A stretch of 64,000 nt of DNA. It comes from Lucinisca nassula (lineage: Eukaryota > Mollusca > Bivalvia > Lucinida > Lucinidae). The stretch spans positions 40,129,124 to 40,193,123 of the forward strand of contig OY757016.1 in the NCBI GenBank assembly GCA_963580285.1, read 5' to 3'. Position numbers and translations under genes: made by a program. Shown here in pieces: positions 35,401 to 46,796 of the stretch (the stretch's first letter is position 1; the number at the start of each line of letters is the position of its first letter). The notes below the pieces were generated by a model. It made no database searches and was not told where the DNA came from. It saw only the letters and a program-made list of their open reading frames with translations.

Positions 35401-36882
35401 CGCTATTAGCATGGCGCGATATAGGCGCCCGGTTTTCCGTCCGTTTGTCCGTTCGTTCGTCCGTCCGTCCGTTTGTCAAGGCGTCAACATTTGCGACCAC
35501 CCTAGCGTTCACCCTGAGGTTCAAGTTTATTTCTCAAGAACTATAAGAGCTTCGTTAATGATATTTGGTACAAACTTGTATCTGTGGATGGCAACTTAAG
35601 TGCAAGCATCCATATTTGACCTTGACCTACATTTCATGGTTCACTGACTTTGTAAAATATTGCGACCACCCTAGCGTTCACCCAAAGGTTCAAGTTTATT
35701 TCTCAAGAACTATAAGAGCTTCATTAATGATATTTGGTACAAACTTGTATCTGTGGATGGCAACTTAAGTGCAAGCATCCATATTTGACCTTGACCTACA
35801 TTTCATGGTTCACTGACTTTGCAAAATATTGCGACCACCCTAGTGTTCACCCAAAGGTTCAAGTTTATTTCTTAAGAACTATAAGAGCTTCATTAATGAT
35901 ACTTGGTACAAACTTGTACCTGTGGATGGCAACTTAAATGCAAGCATCCATATTTGACCTCGACCTACATTTCATGGTTCACTGACTTTGTAAAATATTG
36001 CGACCACCCTAGCGTTCACCCAAATGGCCAAGTTTATTTCTCAAGAACTATAAGAGCTTCATTAACCTTTAGCATGCTGAATTAATTTTTTTATCGATAC
36101 TCCGTCCCACTGAATTGTTTATCAAATACTACCATTTTCAGCAACTTTTAACATGCAAAAACCCGTATTTTTCTTGATTTCTCCACCATTCAAAGCATAT
36201 GGAAAACGAAAGTAGCCTACTGTCACTCAGCTGACTGAGTCGAAAAATCGTTTAAAACACCCTTTCAGAGCGTATTTTGGGCTCGATTAGATCAAGTTCC
36301 TCAAAAAGTAGCGATTTCCTCAAAAAAATTGCATCCTTACCCAGAAAACCCGAAGAAAATCCATCCAAAAACATCGAAACGGCAAGTTTTTTTTTTCATC
36401 GATGCCCGGATGTTATTTGATACCGCAATGCCAAACCGCACCGAAAAACGAGAGTTCCTCCTTTAACTATGAGTCGCACCATGCACACCAGTCAATTTCG
36501 GCGCACGATTGCGCCTACAGCGTGGCGCCGTTACATTTTCACGGGCGCACGAATGCGCCTACAGCATGCTAAAGGTTAATGATACTTGGTACTAACTTGT
36601 ATCTGTGGCTGGCAACTTAAATGCAAGCATTCATATTTGACCTTGACCTAAATTTCATGGTCCACTGACTTAGTGAACTATTGCATCAACCCTAGTGTTC
36701 AACCTAATGTTTTAGTTCATTTCTCAAGAACTATTAGAGCTTCATTAATGATATTTGGTACAAGCTTGCATCTAGGAATGGCAACTTTCATGGATGCATA
36801 AATATTTGTCCTTGCCCTAGATTTCATGGTTCGGTGACTTATGCCCTCACAGGCGCGACATAGCCCTTCGGCGGAATTCTTG
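35401..36882. mobile_element. Pearl P1 array, copy 3, with a TTAA insert
   Basis: Complete P1 element: start cgctattagcatggcgcgat, CGTC run at 35440-35480, then 169-bp units whose translation repeats a 67-codon frame starting MVQTCICGW. The array is interrupted at a TTAA by a 515-bp element (36062-36579) and closes with aggcgcgacatagcccttcg and gaattcttg. Confidence 0.88.
36062..36579. mobile_element. TTAA element, 514 bp, in P1
   Basis: TTAACCTTTAGCATGCTGAA at left and CAGCATGCTAAAGGTTAA at right. The neighbouring P1 units have a single TTAA (cattaatgata). GC-richer right part with repeated gggcgcacgantgcgcctac. No coding frame. Confidence 0.85.
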
Positions 36883-37407
36883 TTTTCCTCTTTCTCCTGT
36901 GTCCCTCACTTTTATCTCCTCTACTATCTCTTCTCACCCCTCTAGGAGACGGCACAAAGTGACCCACAAGGGTTGACGTGTGGTTAAACACAAGAACAAA
37001 TATTTCAACTTTAGCTGCGATCCCCAATATTAGTTTTTTGCATATGTCAGATTTTGAGTCATCTTTCTGAAAAAAGTCTTCTCACATGCGTGGCCAGAGA
37101 AAGCTCAGATCAGACTGCGCTTCAGCACAGTCTGATCTGAGTCTTCTCTATCTGCATGAGCCTTCTATAGAGCATAAGCTACCCCAAACAAAAGCACAGT
37201 GACTGAAGTCTCTTATCATAATAAACAGATGCTTGTTTGTAACTTCACTGGTTGGCTGACCAGGAAGACAGGTTTTAGTAGTGACGTAGTTCAGTCACGT
37301 TCAGACTTTGGTATTCCTATTTCTGTAGCTGACATTTTAATCAATGCCAAACGTCATATGATTGTTTGTCACCGACACTCTGATGCCATTGATACACCTT
37401 TCCAGAT
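36883..37407. other. Intron sequence with a variant core hairpin
   Basis: agagaaagctcagatcagac and its complement at 37094-37155 resemble the MITE core with different outer arms. Nothing else recognised. Confidence 0.55.
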
Positions 37408-37672
37408 CGCCCCCGCCCATCAGGGCTTGGAGAAAGAGATAGGCTGCACGGTGCTTCCACGCAGAGTTAAAACTGACAAAACTTGAATATTGGTAAACCA
37501 CTTATGTCTAAGCCTGCCCAAGAAAAGTGATGCGAGTCAGACTGCTCCTTAAACCCTAACGGTTTCTATGGGAGGTAGGGCTTGAGATGTCATTTCATCT
37601 CAGTGTCAAGTAAAAGTCCCACAAAACTGGAAGCAACATCTCCAAAATGACTTAAATAGTGTTGATGGACTT
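37408..37672 (+). repeat. SINE-1, tail lost
   Basis: Head cgcccccgcccatcagggct; ends at gtgttgatggac before the A-rich tail. Confidence 0.8.
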
Positions 37673-37686
37673 TCTATTTCCACCTG

Positions 37687-37870
37687 AGAACGCCACTGCC
37701 CTTTGGGCTTGCTTGGAGAAATAGTTCAGGCTTCATGCAACAGGTGCTTCTGCATAGAGCTGAAACTGACCAAACATTTGAGTACTGGTAAACCATTTAG
37801 AATGTTTAAGCCAGCCCAGGCAAAGTGGTGGGAGACAGACTGTTCCAAGCGGTTTCTTTGGGCCTGGACT
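37687..37870 (+). repeat. SINE-1, 3'-truncated
   Basis: Head gccactgccctttgggcttg, stops near ggtttctttgggcctgga. Tandem to the preceding copy. Confidence 0.7.
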
Positions 37871-38111
37871 CTAAACAAACCAACAAAGAACACTATTTCA
37901 GAGCATCATGCCATAATTGGGCATGCTTGGGGTGCCTTAACTGGGCATGCATCTAAATGGTGATCAGGAAGTCGTACATTCAATTTTCTTTGGGTCAGCT
38001 GAAATTCTTTCATGTTAATTGATCATACAATATTTTCTATTCTGATACCAGGAGAACAGTTGTCAGTTTCTGGTGAAGGAATGAACAGTAAGGCAAATTT
38101 GGTTGGGTAAA

Positions 38112-38393
38112 TCCGTAAAAATCCTAAAATTTCGGACACCTAGCTGTAATTCTCCTTCAATTTTAACAAATTTGTTTCACAATTCAGCAAGGAATCCAAA
38201 AGGTGCAGATGGAATGGCAAATAGTGTAGACCCTGATCAGATTGCTCCTTCAGGAGCAGTCTGGTCTGGTTCTGCACTGATGGCAAATAGTGTAGATCCT
38301 GATCAGACTGCTTCCAGTCTGATCTGGTTCTGCACAGTTTGCTTAGGTCTATCTCAATATCTGTCCCATTACTTAGGATCATTATGGTAGTAT
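38112..38393. mobile_element. MITE E with duplicated core
   Basis: ccgtaaaaatcctaaaattt to cttaggatcattatggtagt. Two core copies in tandem (38218-38280 and 38281-38341). Confidence 0.82.
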
Positions 38394-38571
38394 ATCATCA
38401 CCACGTTTTATAGTCACTACTTTTAGAAATGTATTTGCTGTAAATATCCAGACATCAGAAGGTTATGAAAATAAGCCAGTGCAAACAGTATAGGAGAAAT
38501 CTGATCTACGCTGTTCAACTTTGAGCAGTTTTGCAACAAAAACATACAACCTACAGTAAAAGGCCTATCCC

Positions 38572-38833
38572 AGCCCATCAGGGCTTGAAGAAATAGATGG
38601 GCTGATTCAGCACACGGATACTGGTTAACCGCTTAGAGGATCTAAGCCTGTCCAGGCAAAGCACTTGGAATCGCTCTGTCCATGCTTATAAACCCTATTG
38701 GTTTCACTTACTGACAGGGCTTGAGATGTCATTTATGTGTCTGGAAAAGTCCCACAAAATTGGAAGCAACGTCTCCAAAATGACCTATACAGTGTTGGCG
38801 AGGATATTAAACCTCAAATCAAACAAACAAACA
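38572..38833 (+). repeat. SINE-1 with internal deletion
   Basis: cagcccatcagggcttgaag to aaatcaaacaaacaaacag; about 30 bp after gggctg are missing. Confidence 0.83.
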
Positions 38834-39028
38834 GTAAAAGACTCCTTTTTAAGGTAAATATGGTATAAACAGTTTTCCTGTTTGTTCTTTTTTGCATTTT
38901 TGTTGCAGTCAAAAAAGCAGCATTTATAAACAGTTTGATCTCAATCAAATGTTTGAAAGATGTGCAGAATCTGAGATAATTTGGCCAACTCTTGGAAAAT
39001 CCTAGACCTTGCCTGGCTGTGTGTCCAT

Positions 39029-39332
39029 TTTGTTTGTTTGATTTGAGGTTTAATGCCCCCATCAACACTGTAAAGGTCATTTTGGAGATGTTGCTTACAA
39101 TTTTGTGGGACTTTTACCCGACATTGAGATGAAATGACATCTCAAGCCCTGTCCCCCAATGAAACCAATAGCATTTGTTAGCATGGACGGTCCGCCTCGC
39201 ACCCCGGTTCCTGGACAGGCTTAATAGATCCTCTAAGCGGTTTACCAGTACTAGTGTGCGGGCTGGATTCAGCTCTGCATGGAAGCATCATGCAGCCCAT
39301 ATATTTCTTCAAGCCTCTTTGGGCGGGGGCTT
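39029..39332 (-). repeat. SINE-1
   Basis: Complete copy, tail tttgtttgatttgaggttta, head ctctttgggcgggggc. Confidence 0.88.
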
Positions 39333-39440
39333 ACTGTGTGTCCCTTAAAACACCAGTCATGTCAGTATCAGATAACATTTTCAAATATTGTCAGAGAAAA
39401 TATGAATGACATTCTTGTGAATCGTCTGCAAATGTGATTT

Positions 39441-39890
39441 TTAGCTCGGCTGTTTTCGAAGAAAACGACGAGGTATTGTCATAGCTCTGTCGTCGTCTGC
39501 GTTGTCGTCGTGCAAAAACTTGAACATTTTGTAATATCTCTGTCATTACTGAACATATTAACTTGAAACTCGGAATAGTTGTTCATTATGAAAAGGGGAA
39601 CTCATACCACTAGGCGAGGTAACTCTCAAATATTTTTGGCACAGTTATGCCCCTTTTTGGACTTAGAACTTTTGCAAAAACTTGGACATTTTGTAATATC
39701 TCTGTCATTACTGAACATATTTACTTGAAACTCGGAATAGTTGTTCATTATGAAAAGGGGAACTCGTACCAATAGGTGAGGTGACCCTTAAAATATTTTT
39801 GGCACAGTTATGCCCCTTGTTCGACTTAGAATTTTTGTTTAACTAAAAGAAACTGCAGCCGAGCGTTGGCACCTGCATGCGGTGCTCTTG
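39441..39890. mobile_element. Pearl P8
   Basis: Starts ttagctcggctgttttcgaa, has a GTCGTCGTC run, two units of about 173 bp (marker gaacatattnacttgaaact), and ends gcagccgagcgttggcacct, hairpin GCACC/GGTGC, tCTTG. Confidence 0.75.
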
Positions 39891-40416
39891 TTCTCCTTTC
39901 AACTGACCCACAAACTGTGATTTATAGCTGAAGAAATCACACACTAGAGCTCTAACACACTAAAAATCGACAATAGTCAAACCCTCTGAGCCTTAACCCA
40001 TTGTTGGAAGAAATCCTTCCAATGTTACTGACTGTATCACACACATTTAAATGTCCTTTTGTGATGTCTTTTATGCAAGAAAATTAGCTTTCATTGTCAT
40101 AGAATCTACAAGTGACATCATAAAGGTAGGGGGCTATTTATGATGTCACTTGTCATGCTCTTTTGCCCAGTGGTTTGTTGCAGAAGAAATCATAGTTCCT
40201 TTCCACTGCCTTGTAGGTGCACTGTGTTAGAATCAGTTATATATAACACATGCCTATTTGTTGTAATCTGCATGTGGTGGCTCAGGCTGTATTAATGAAG
40301 AAAGAAGATTTTTTCCAGCTGTTTATAAAACCTGTCTGAGAAAAACTGCAAATTGCATTCTTATTGCCGATTTATTGTAATGGTTGTGAACTTTAAAAGG
40401 GCCTCACAGTCAGTGT
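39891..40416. other. No gene seen
   Basis: Contains inverted words aagtgacatcataaa / tttatgatgtcactt near 40111-40150. Confidence 0.5.
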
Positions 40417-40553
40417 TTTGTTTGTTTGTTTGTTTTGGAGTTTGATGGTCCAATTGGGGGTGGTTGTGTGGGTTGAAGTAGTTGTTGTATACCTTTCAGC
40501 ATTAGGGTGTCCAAACTGATACTGACATCTAACTGAGCTACCAAGGCAGGCAC
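40417..40553 (-). repeat. SINE-2, deleted copy, head-to-head partner
   Basis: Tail tttgtttgtttgttttggag to tRNA-like head catctaactgagctaccaag; the middle is lost. Confidence 0.75.
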
Positions 40554-40588
40554 AGTTACTGTGCCTGCCTTGGTAGCTCAGTTAGATG
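40530..40588. repeat. Palindrome of two tRNA-like SINE heads
   Basis: catctaactgagctaccaag..gcaggcacag then ctgtgcctgccttggtagct: the 5' ends of two SINE-2 copies face each other. Confidence 0.82.
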
Positions 40589-40752
40589 CGCATCTGACTA
40601 GTGATCTCAACAACATTCTTTTGGTGGAGATCGACTTTGAGATCTTTTCTAAGACCAATCCGCTAAATCATGAAGGGCAGTTGCAAAAGAATGGACACTG
40701 CACTGGTTGCTCAATAGCGTTCAAAGTGACGTAAAACCTCAACACAAACAAT
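40554..40752 (+). repeat. SINE-2
   Basis: Head tgccttggtagctcagttag, body gaagggcagttgcaaaagaa, tail aaaacctcaacacaaacaa. Confidence 0.8.
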
Positions 40753-40771
40753 ATAATATTATGTTGCCAAT

Positions 40772-41046
40772 GGCCCCCGCCCATCGGGGCTGCATGCTGC
40801 TTCCACGCAGAGCTGTAACCGACCGCACACGAGTACTGGTAGACCGCTTAGAGGATTTAAGCCTGCCCAGGCAAAGCGGTGCGAGTCGGACTGTCTGTGC
40901 TTATAAACCCTTTTGGTTTCATTGGGCGACAGGGCTTGAGATGTCATTTCATCTCAATGTCGGGTAAAAGTCCCACAAAATTGATTCGCCCAAATGACCT
41001 ATACAGTGTTGATTGGGATGTTAAACCTCAAATCAAACAAAACTAA
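40772..41046 (+). repeat. SINE-1
   Basis: cccccgcccatcggggctgc to caaatcaaacaaaac; a short deletion after the head. Confidence 0.85.
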
Positions 41047-41117
41047 ATTATGTTGCCAAGCGAAATAAAGATAATTAGGCTATTTATTTATCATTAGTAC
41101 TTTTCCTGATCTGTATC

Positions 41118-41565
41118 ACCCCCACACGTCCATTGGGGCTTGGAGAAATAGATTGGGCTGTATGGTGCTTTAACCCTTGTCCTGCTAATCCCGGATATGC
41201 CTTATCTTTGAAACAATGTAGATCCAGATCAGATGGCTTCTAATGAAGCCATCTGATCAAGATCTACATTGTTTGCCATTCAGATTGTGAATTTGTTGCA
41301 ATAATTTGCATCAAGTAATCTGATTGGTTGTTAATCGGTAGTGGGTGTGGCATATATAAATATTCAGCAAGAGAAGGGTTAACACAGAGCTAACTGACTG
41401 AACGTTCCTGTACTTGGCAAAGAAGTGCAAGTCAGACTATCCTTAAACCCTGGTAGTTTCTTTGGCCTTGAGATGTCATTTCATATTAGTGCCACAAAAT
41501 TGGAATTATTCTCGCCAAAATTATCTAAATAGTGTTGATGGGGACTTAAAATCTCACAAACTAAA
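41118..41565 (+). repeat. SINE-1 split by a TTAA-1 MITE
   Basis: Head part 41118-41173 and body 41379-41565. The MITE occupies the TTAA of gctttaacacagagc. Confidence 0.83.
41170..41382. mobile_element. MITE TTAA-1 in SINE-1 (213 bp)
   Basis: TTAACCCTTGTCCTGCTAAT to AGAGAAGGGTTAA, core at 41213-41277 in reverse orientation to the 1753 copy. Confidence 0.9.
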
Positions 41566-42145
41566 TCTCCTGATCTGGTTCTCTTGGCCCAGTTGTTCAA
41601 AGCATCATTCTTGCATAAATAACTATGCGCATGTCTGTTTGAAACCATTGTCAATTGACCGAAAGCCGTGCTCAATCAGCAAAAACCATGTTCAAATCAT
41701 GAAATACCCGTGCTGTTTGAACATGGATTTTGAGCTTTTGATATCACAAGACTGGTCTTGCTTTGTTTACGTTACATTAAATTTAACGCGCTGAACGTAG
41801 CGTTTTATGGTTCAATGATCATGCTCTGACAGTTACTGCATAACAATATCATTGTTAACAACACTCTCAACTGGCCACCATGTTTGTTTGCCAGTCGCAT
41901 TTGAAGAGTTTATATGGAGCTTTTGGGTGTTTTCTTCAAAATTTGCTGTCATAATCATAAGTTATGCAAGAACATCCATGGTTATTTCATTGCATTAACA
42001 TTTGCCGGATCCCTCGGAAGATATTTGAACATTCACCCTGGCGGCCTCATGTTCAAACAGCTTCCTCATGACCTGGTGAATGTTAATGCATGAAAAACCA
42101 TGGTTGAGCCTTATAGTTGCTTAACGAGCTTGTTAGTGGTCAGGG
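41566..42145. other. Unclassified, MITE H-like end inside
   Basis: tggcccagttgttcaaagca at 41586 matches a MITE H end; a second end was not found. Confidence 0.5.
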
Positions 42146-42386
42146 GCCAGTTGTTCAAAACTAACGATGTCGTTAGTCAACGTATTGTTAAAACTTTGAT
42201 CATTAAATATAGCAAATATGCTAATATTTTGGCTGAACAAATGTGAGCAGCTATTGCAGATGCAAAAGCTTCTCACATTTTTTCAGCAAAAATACCAAAA
42301 TTTAAAATATTAAACTTGCCAGAACAGTTAACAATATGACCACTAATGCGCTCGTTAAGCTAACGATGCTTTGAACAACTGGGCCC
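42146..42386. mobile_element. MITE H (GGGCCCAGTTGTTCAAA ends)
   Basis: ggggccagttgttcaaaact at left and tttgaacaactgggcccaga at right, about 240 bp, with tttttcagcaaaaatacc inside. Confidence 0.82.
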
Positions 42387-42599
42387 AGACTGCTAACTAT
42401 TCCAGCAAGTACAATATCTAATACTTTCGCTACTCACATTTTTTCAGGAAAATAGCATATTTGCCATTTCATAGTTTTAACATTACATTAACTAATGACA
42501 TCGTTAGTTTTGAACAACAAATGGGAACGACAAATGACAGGCCAAGAAATAAACGTCAACGCGTCAGGACACGTCGACAGGACTGATAAATCTGTCTAA

Positions 42600-43130
42600 C
42601 CCACCTTCGTAATCGGTTCCGTACAGCCATCGAGATGTCTCAGGGGACCCCAGGAATGCACAACAATCGAATAAGTGCAGATACTGTCAGGAATCGCCTC
42701 CGAGAGTTCGGCTTACATCCTCCCCGTCCTTACGTTGGTATGCCATTAACACCATGACGATGTCAGGTTAGAATGCAGTGGCTCACACAACATAGGCCAA
42801 ACCTGTTTCCCCTTCGTCAGTGGCGTAACGTAATGTTTTCTGACGAGTCCAGGTACTTGTTGTACAGAGCTGATGGCCGTCAACGTGTGTATAGGCGTGG
42901 CGGAGAGCGTTATCGTGACAATTGTTTGGTTGAATGTGATCGATTTGGAGGCAGTGGGTTGATGGTGTGGGCTTGCATATCTTATGGTCATAGAATGCCC
43001 CTGGTATTCATTAATGGATCTTTGACGGCTCAGCGTTACGTTGACATCTTTTTACTACCGGTAGTTGTTCCATATGTATGACAGCACAACGTTGCGTTTC
43101 AACAGGATAACACTCAGGTGCATGTAGCAA
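42600..43130 (+). pseudogene. Tc1-like transposase remnant
   Basis: Translated fragments show a helix-turn-helix region (ISADTVRNRLREFGLHPPRP), then a DDE domain with VMFSDESRYLL (first Asp), GLMVWACISYG, and after an in-frame TGA at 43079, FQQDNTQVHVA (second Asp). Further stops occur near 42590 and at about 42755 (TP*RCQVRMQW). The third acidic residue and C-terminus are missing because the sequence runs into a half hairpin element at 43131. Tc1/mariner transposases cut and paste at TA sites; this copy is dead. Confidence 0.88.
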
Positions 43131-43255
43131 GGCTCACCGAGGCGCTTCTAATGAGTACCCACAACATATGTTTTCGATCAGAAATAAGAAAAATATTATT
43201 GGGATACCCCATCTTATCTGGGTCTGTGTATGTACATGTATACGAGGCAGAAGAT

Positions 43256-43672
43256 TCAGTCCAGTACAAAATGAGTTAACGGTGAAGTTAATCTGTGCTG
43301 ATTCACAGCTCAGCAGCAGCCAATCTGAACCAGTAGATTTACTGTGCAAGACATTGCAATGGCGAACATGATTAAAGAGAATTGTAATCACTTTGTTTTG
43401 TGTTTTTCAGTGCTATAGTAAGTTAATGGAGAAGTTAAACCATGCTGATTTACAGCTCAACAGCAGCCAACCAGTAGATATACTCTGCAAGGCAGTGGTG
43501 AATTGCGAGTTGTAATCACTTTGTTTCCTGTTTTTCATAAGTTAATGTCTCCGAGAAGTTAAACAATGCTGCTTTACAGCTCAACATTAGCCAACCAGTA
43601 GATAAACATGTACTGTGCAAGACTTGGCAATGATGAAAGAAAGTTATAATCACTTTGTTTTGTGTTTTTCAG
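43256..43672 (+). pseudogene. Three decayed tandem copies of ERC exon b
   Basis: Upstream of exon b the sequence repeats three times at 120-147 bp spacing, each unit holding a version of the acceptor tract (cactttgttttgtgtttttcag) and the exon start (gttaa.ggagaagttaa..catgctgatttacagctcaac). Copy 2 (from 43411) still has a good acceptor and an open frame CYSKLMEKLNHADLQL but its donor GGTAAG has become GGCAGT, and it runs to a stop. Copy 1 lacks the acceptor tract in front of it and copy 3 has lost its acceptor AG and first codons. Either relics of tandem exon duplication or, for copy 2, a terminal alternative exon. Confidence 0.7.
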
Positions 43673-43771
43673 TGCAATAGTAAGTTAACAGAGAAGTTAA
43701 ATCATGCTGAATTACAACTCAAACAACAGCCGGCCAGCACACACACTATGCAAGCCATCTCGGAGGCAAAG
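43673..43771 (+). CDS. ERC: ERC/ELKS exon b (33 aa, internal exon)
   Basis: Small phase-0 exon, 99 bp, acceptor tgtttttcag and donor gtaagt, peptide beginning CNSKLTEKLNHAELQL and ending MQAISEAK. Joined to the next exon it reads AISEAK-DSRIAALEKELQSL, which aligns without a gap to the ERC segment around 'EMKDSKISSMERGLRDL' as remembered from human ELKS, so the exon order is right. Its role is coiled-coil scaffold. It is the last of four tandem, partly decayed copies of the same acceptor-plus-exon sequence (43256-43771) and the only one with both splice sites and an open frame. Confidence 0.85.
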
Positions 43772-44068
43772 GTAAGTAAAGCGCTGTGCAAAGCACTGTC
43801 AGCACTGGTTGGCCAATTGTCTCTGAGTGTAGGCTGAAAAAATGGTCTTGAACTTGGACATGGACTGTTTCGTTAAGCACACATCAGAATACAGTGTCTG
43901 ATCAGGGTCTCCACATTTTGCTTCAAGTATGGAAATCAATGTTAAATGAATCAAAATAAATCTGACACCACCTATTTTGTAACTGGATCTCTCAAAAGCT
44001 TTTGAGTGGAACGATACAGGGTTTAATTGATATATTTGCTCACTTTAACATTATTGATCAGTGAGTGG

Positions 44069-44339
44069 TATAGTAGCCGCAGATAAGATTGACTAGGCGG
44101 AGCTATTCAGGTGTTGTCAATATATGCCAAATTCGCTGAGTCCACCAGAAGATTTGGTAGAGTGTCATTCGCATGCTTTCTGCAAGCGGATCAAATGGCC
44201 ATATATGCCACAGCTTTGTTTGCGTTACAGTTGAGTTTACACAATGGGGTGATCTGATTTACCTTTTTGTTAATAGAACATTCCAAAGGCAGGTTAAAAA
44301 GATAGCTCCGCCTAGTCAATTTTATCTGCGACTTCTATA
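44069..44339. mobile_element. MITE I, uninterrupted copy
   Basis: tagtagccgcagataagatt to tttatctgcgacttctata. Empty-site reference for the 32143 copy. Confidence 0.88.
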
Positions 44340-44539
44340 ATAACATTGACATTAGCAATAAAGCTGCTGCAGTATTATTAACTTTGAGTTGATTTATAAG
44401 TAGTCAACCCAGATACAATGTAGTAATAATTTCTCCTGACTATTTGAACACAAATGTCTGAACAATGTAGACTTCGAATAAGTAGTCTCTTGGACTGTTT
44501 GCAAGGCCTTGTCTAGATATGGAATGCCAGCAAACTTTG

Positions 44540-44752
44540 TTAGCCCTTCTCTTGCTGAATATTCATTTTAGCCACACCCATCTCTGACTTTGACCCAATC
44601 AGATTACTTGATGTAATTAATTCCTACAAATTCATAAACTGAATGTCAAACATTGTAGATCCTGATCAGATGGCTTCTTCAGAACCCATCTGATCTGGAT
44701 CTACACTGTTTCCAAATATATGGGTTGTTGTGAACAGCATGATAAGAGTTAA
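44540..44752. mobile_element. MITE TTAA-1 (213 bp)
   Basis: ttagcccttctcttgctgaa to agcatgataagagTTAA; core at 44647-44712. Confidence 0.85.
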
Positions 44753-44794
44753 GACTCACCCCTGAGTTTCTGAGGTACACTGTTCCTTTTATTT

Positions 44795-45014
44795 TACCAT
44801 AATGATCCTTAGTATTGGGACAGATAGGCCTAAGCAAACAGTGCAGACCCAGATCAGACTGCTCCTGAAGGAGCAGTCTGATCAGGCTCTACACTGTTTG
44901 CCATTCCATCTGCATTTTTTGACTCGTTGCTGGATCGTGAAACAAATTTGTTAAAATTTTAGGAGAATTACAGCAAGTCCTCATGGTGTCCAAATTTTTA
45001 GTATTATTACGGTA
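44795..45014. mobile_element. MITE E, full length, reverse orientation
   Basis: TACCATAATGATCCTTAGTA to TAGTATTATTACGGTA; core at 44838-44902. Confidence 0.88.
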
Positions 45015-45023
45015 AATTGGACT

Positions 45024-45290
45024 CATCACAGGCCTCTGGGACCTAGTGTATAAGAGAGCTGACTCTTAGTCATTAGGTCTCTCGCTGCTGTGGTTCGGGC
45101 CTCACTCACCTCTGATTATGGTATAAATGCTAAAAATTTGGACACCTTGAGAACTTGCTAAAGTTTGAACGAAAATATTTCATGACCCAGCAAGGAGTCC
45201 AAGAAGTAGTGATGGATTGGTATACTTTGGCTTTAAATAAGTGAAATAATCTTGAAAGGGTCGTAAAACCAAAACCAAAAAGAAAAAATA
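45024..45290 (+). repeat. SINE-3 split by a MITE E fragment
   Basis: Head 45024-45116 (caggcctctgggacctagtg) and tail 45236-45290 (gaaataatcttgaaagggtc). Between them is a deleted MITE E (45117-45235). Confidence 0.72.
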
Positions 45291-45436
45291 TGGAATCATC
45301 CATTTTTGTAAACAGGGGATTTACAGGATTTCAAACAGTGAAGATCTTGATGAGATGGGTCATGATGAACCAGCTCATCTGGATCTACACTGTTTGCATA
45401 GGTGCCTATAAAGGTCTAGGGGGTTGAAAGAGTTAA
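45290..45436. mobile_element. MITE TTAA-6
   Basis: aatcatccatttttgtaaac to gggggttgaaagagTTAA; core gatgggtcatgatgaaccagctcatc form (45336-45400). Confidence 0.65.
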
Positions 45437-45984
45437 AAATGTCTAGAAACAAATATCAATGTGTTTGGAAAGGATACATTATTTTGTCCAGAAAATGATA
45501 TTTCATATTATACATAATAGTGCATGATTACCTATAATAATATTCTTGAGGATACTGTCATTATTGTGCTTGAATTAGTCAATAAATTTCAGATAATACA
45601 ATAAAAAATTCAGATAATTAGCCATTTCACAAATAACCATTTTAATTGAAAATGCGAAATTTTATGAGTTATATCATGACTAAATTTTAAATCTCACTGA
45701 GATATGAAGTGATGAAAATTGTGCTCAGAAACATGTCTGGTGTCTCCAATATGGTGGATCAAGGGAGACTACTCTTATAAAACTGTAGATATTTTTCTTC
45801 ATTCCGGATGTACATGTCAGTTATTCTTAAGGGAAATACATACACTTGACATTTTTTCGGCAATTTTAATTTTTACAGGGGAGACAACTTCTGCGAATTC
45901 TGATTAGTGCATTCTTTCAGCTCTGCAAAACAGTTAATTTTCTGATTGAAAATTTGTGATATATTTCTTTTTTCTACTCAAAAA
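45437..45984. other. No gene seen
   Basis: AT-rich intron sequence; half hairpin D follows at 45985-46020. Confidence 0.55.
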
Positions 45985-46123
45985 GTAGGTTGTGGGTGCC
46001 CATTAGAACCTCAATGAGGAGCAGATATAAGAAAAATAATGTATACCCCTGTAAACTGCAGTTTTTCTCTATATAAAGTGGGTTTTCCAAGGGTTTTCTT
46101 TACATGGGCTTGTTATCATGATG

Positions 46124-46125
<2 letters not shown>

Positions 46126-46187
<62 letters not shown>

Positions 46188-46705
46188 CCTACCTACCTAC
46201 CTACCTACCTACCTACCTACCTACCTACCTACCTACCTACCTACCTACCTACCTACCTACCTACCTACCTACCTACCTACCTACCTACCTACCTACCTAC
46301 CTACCTACCTACCTACCTACCTACCTACCTACCTACCTACCTACCTACCTACCTACCTACCTACCTACCTACCTACCTACCTACCTACCTACCTACCTAC
46401 CTACCTACCTACCTACCTACCTACCTACCTACCTACCTACCTACCTACCTACCTACCTACCTACCTACCTACCTACCTACCTACCTACCTACCTACCTAC
46501 CTACCTACCTACCTACCTACCTACCTACCTACCTACCTACCTACCTACCTACCTACCTACCTACCTACCTACCTACCTACCTACCTACCTACCTACCTAC
46601 CTACCTACCTACCTACCTACCTACCTACCTACCTACCTACCTACCTACCTACCTACCTACCTACCTACCTACCTACCTACCTACCTACCTACCTACCTAC
46701 CTACC

Positions 46706-46796
<91 letters not shown>

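Noticed and set aside
35411..36085. Repeated 60-67 codon ORFs starting MVQTCICGW
   Set aside because: They recur with the 169-bp pearl unit, are interrupted in many units and start at arbitrary ATGs.
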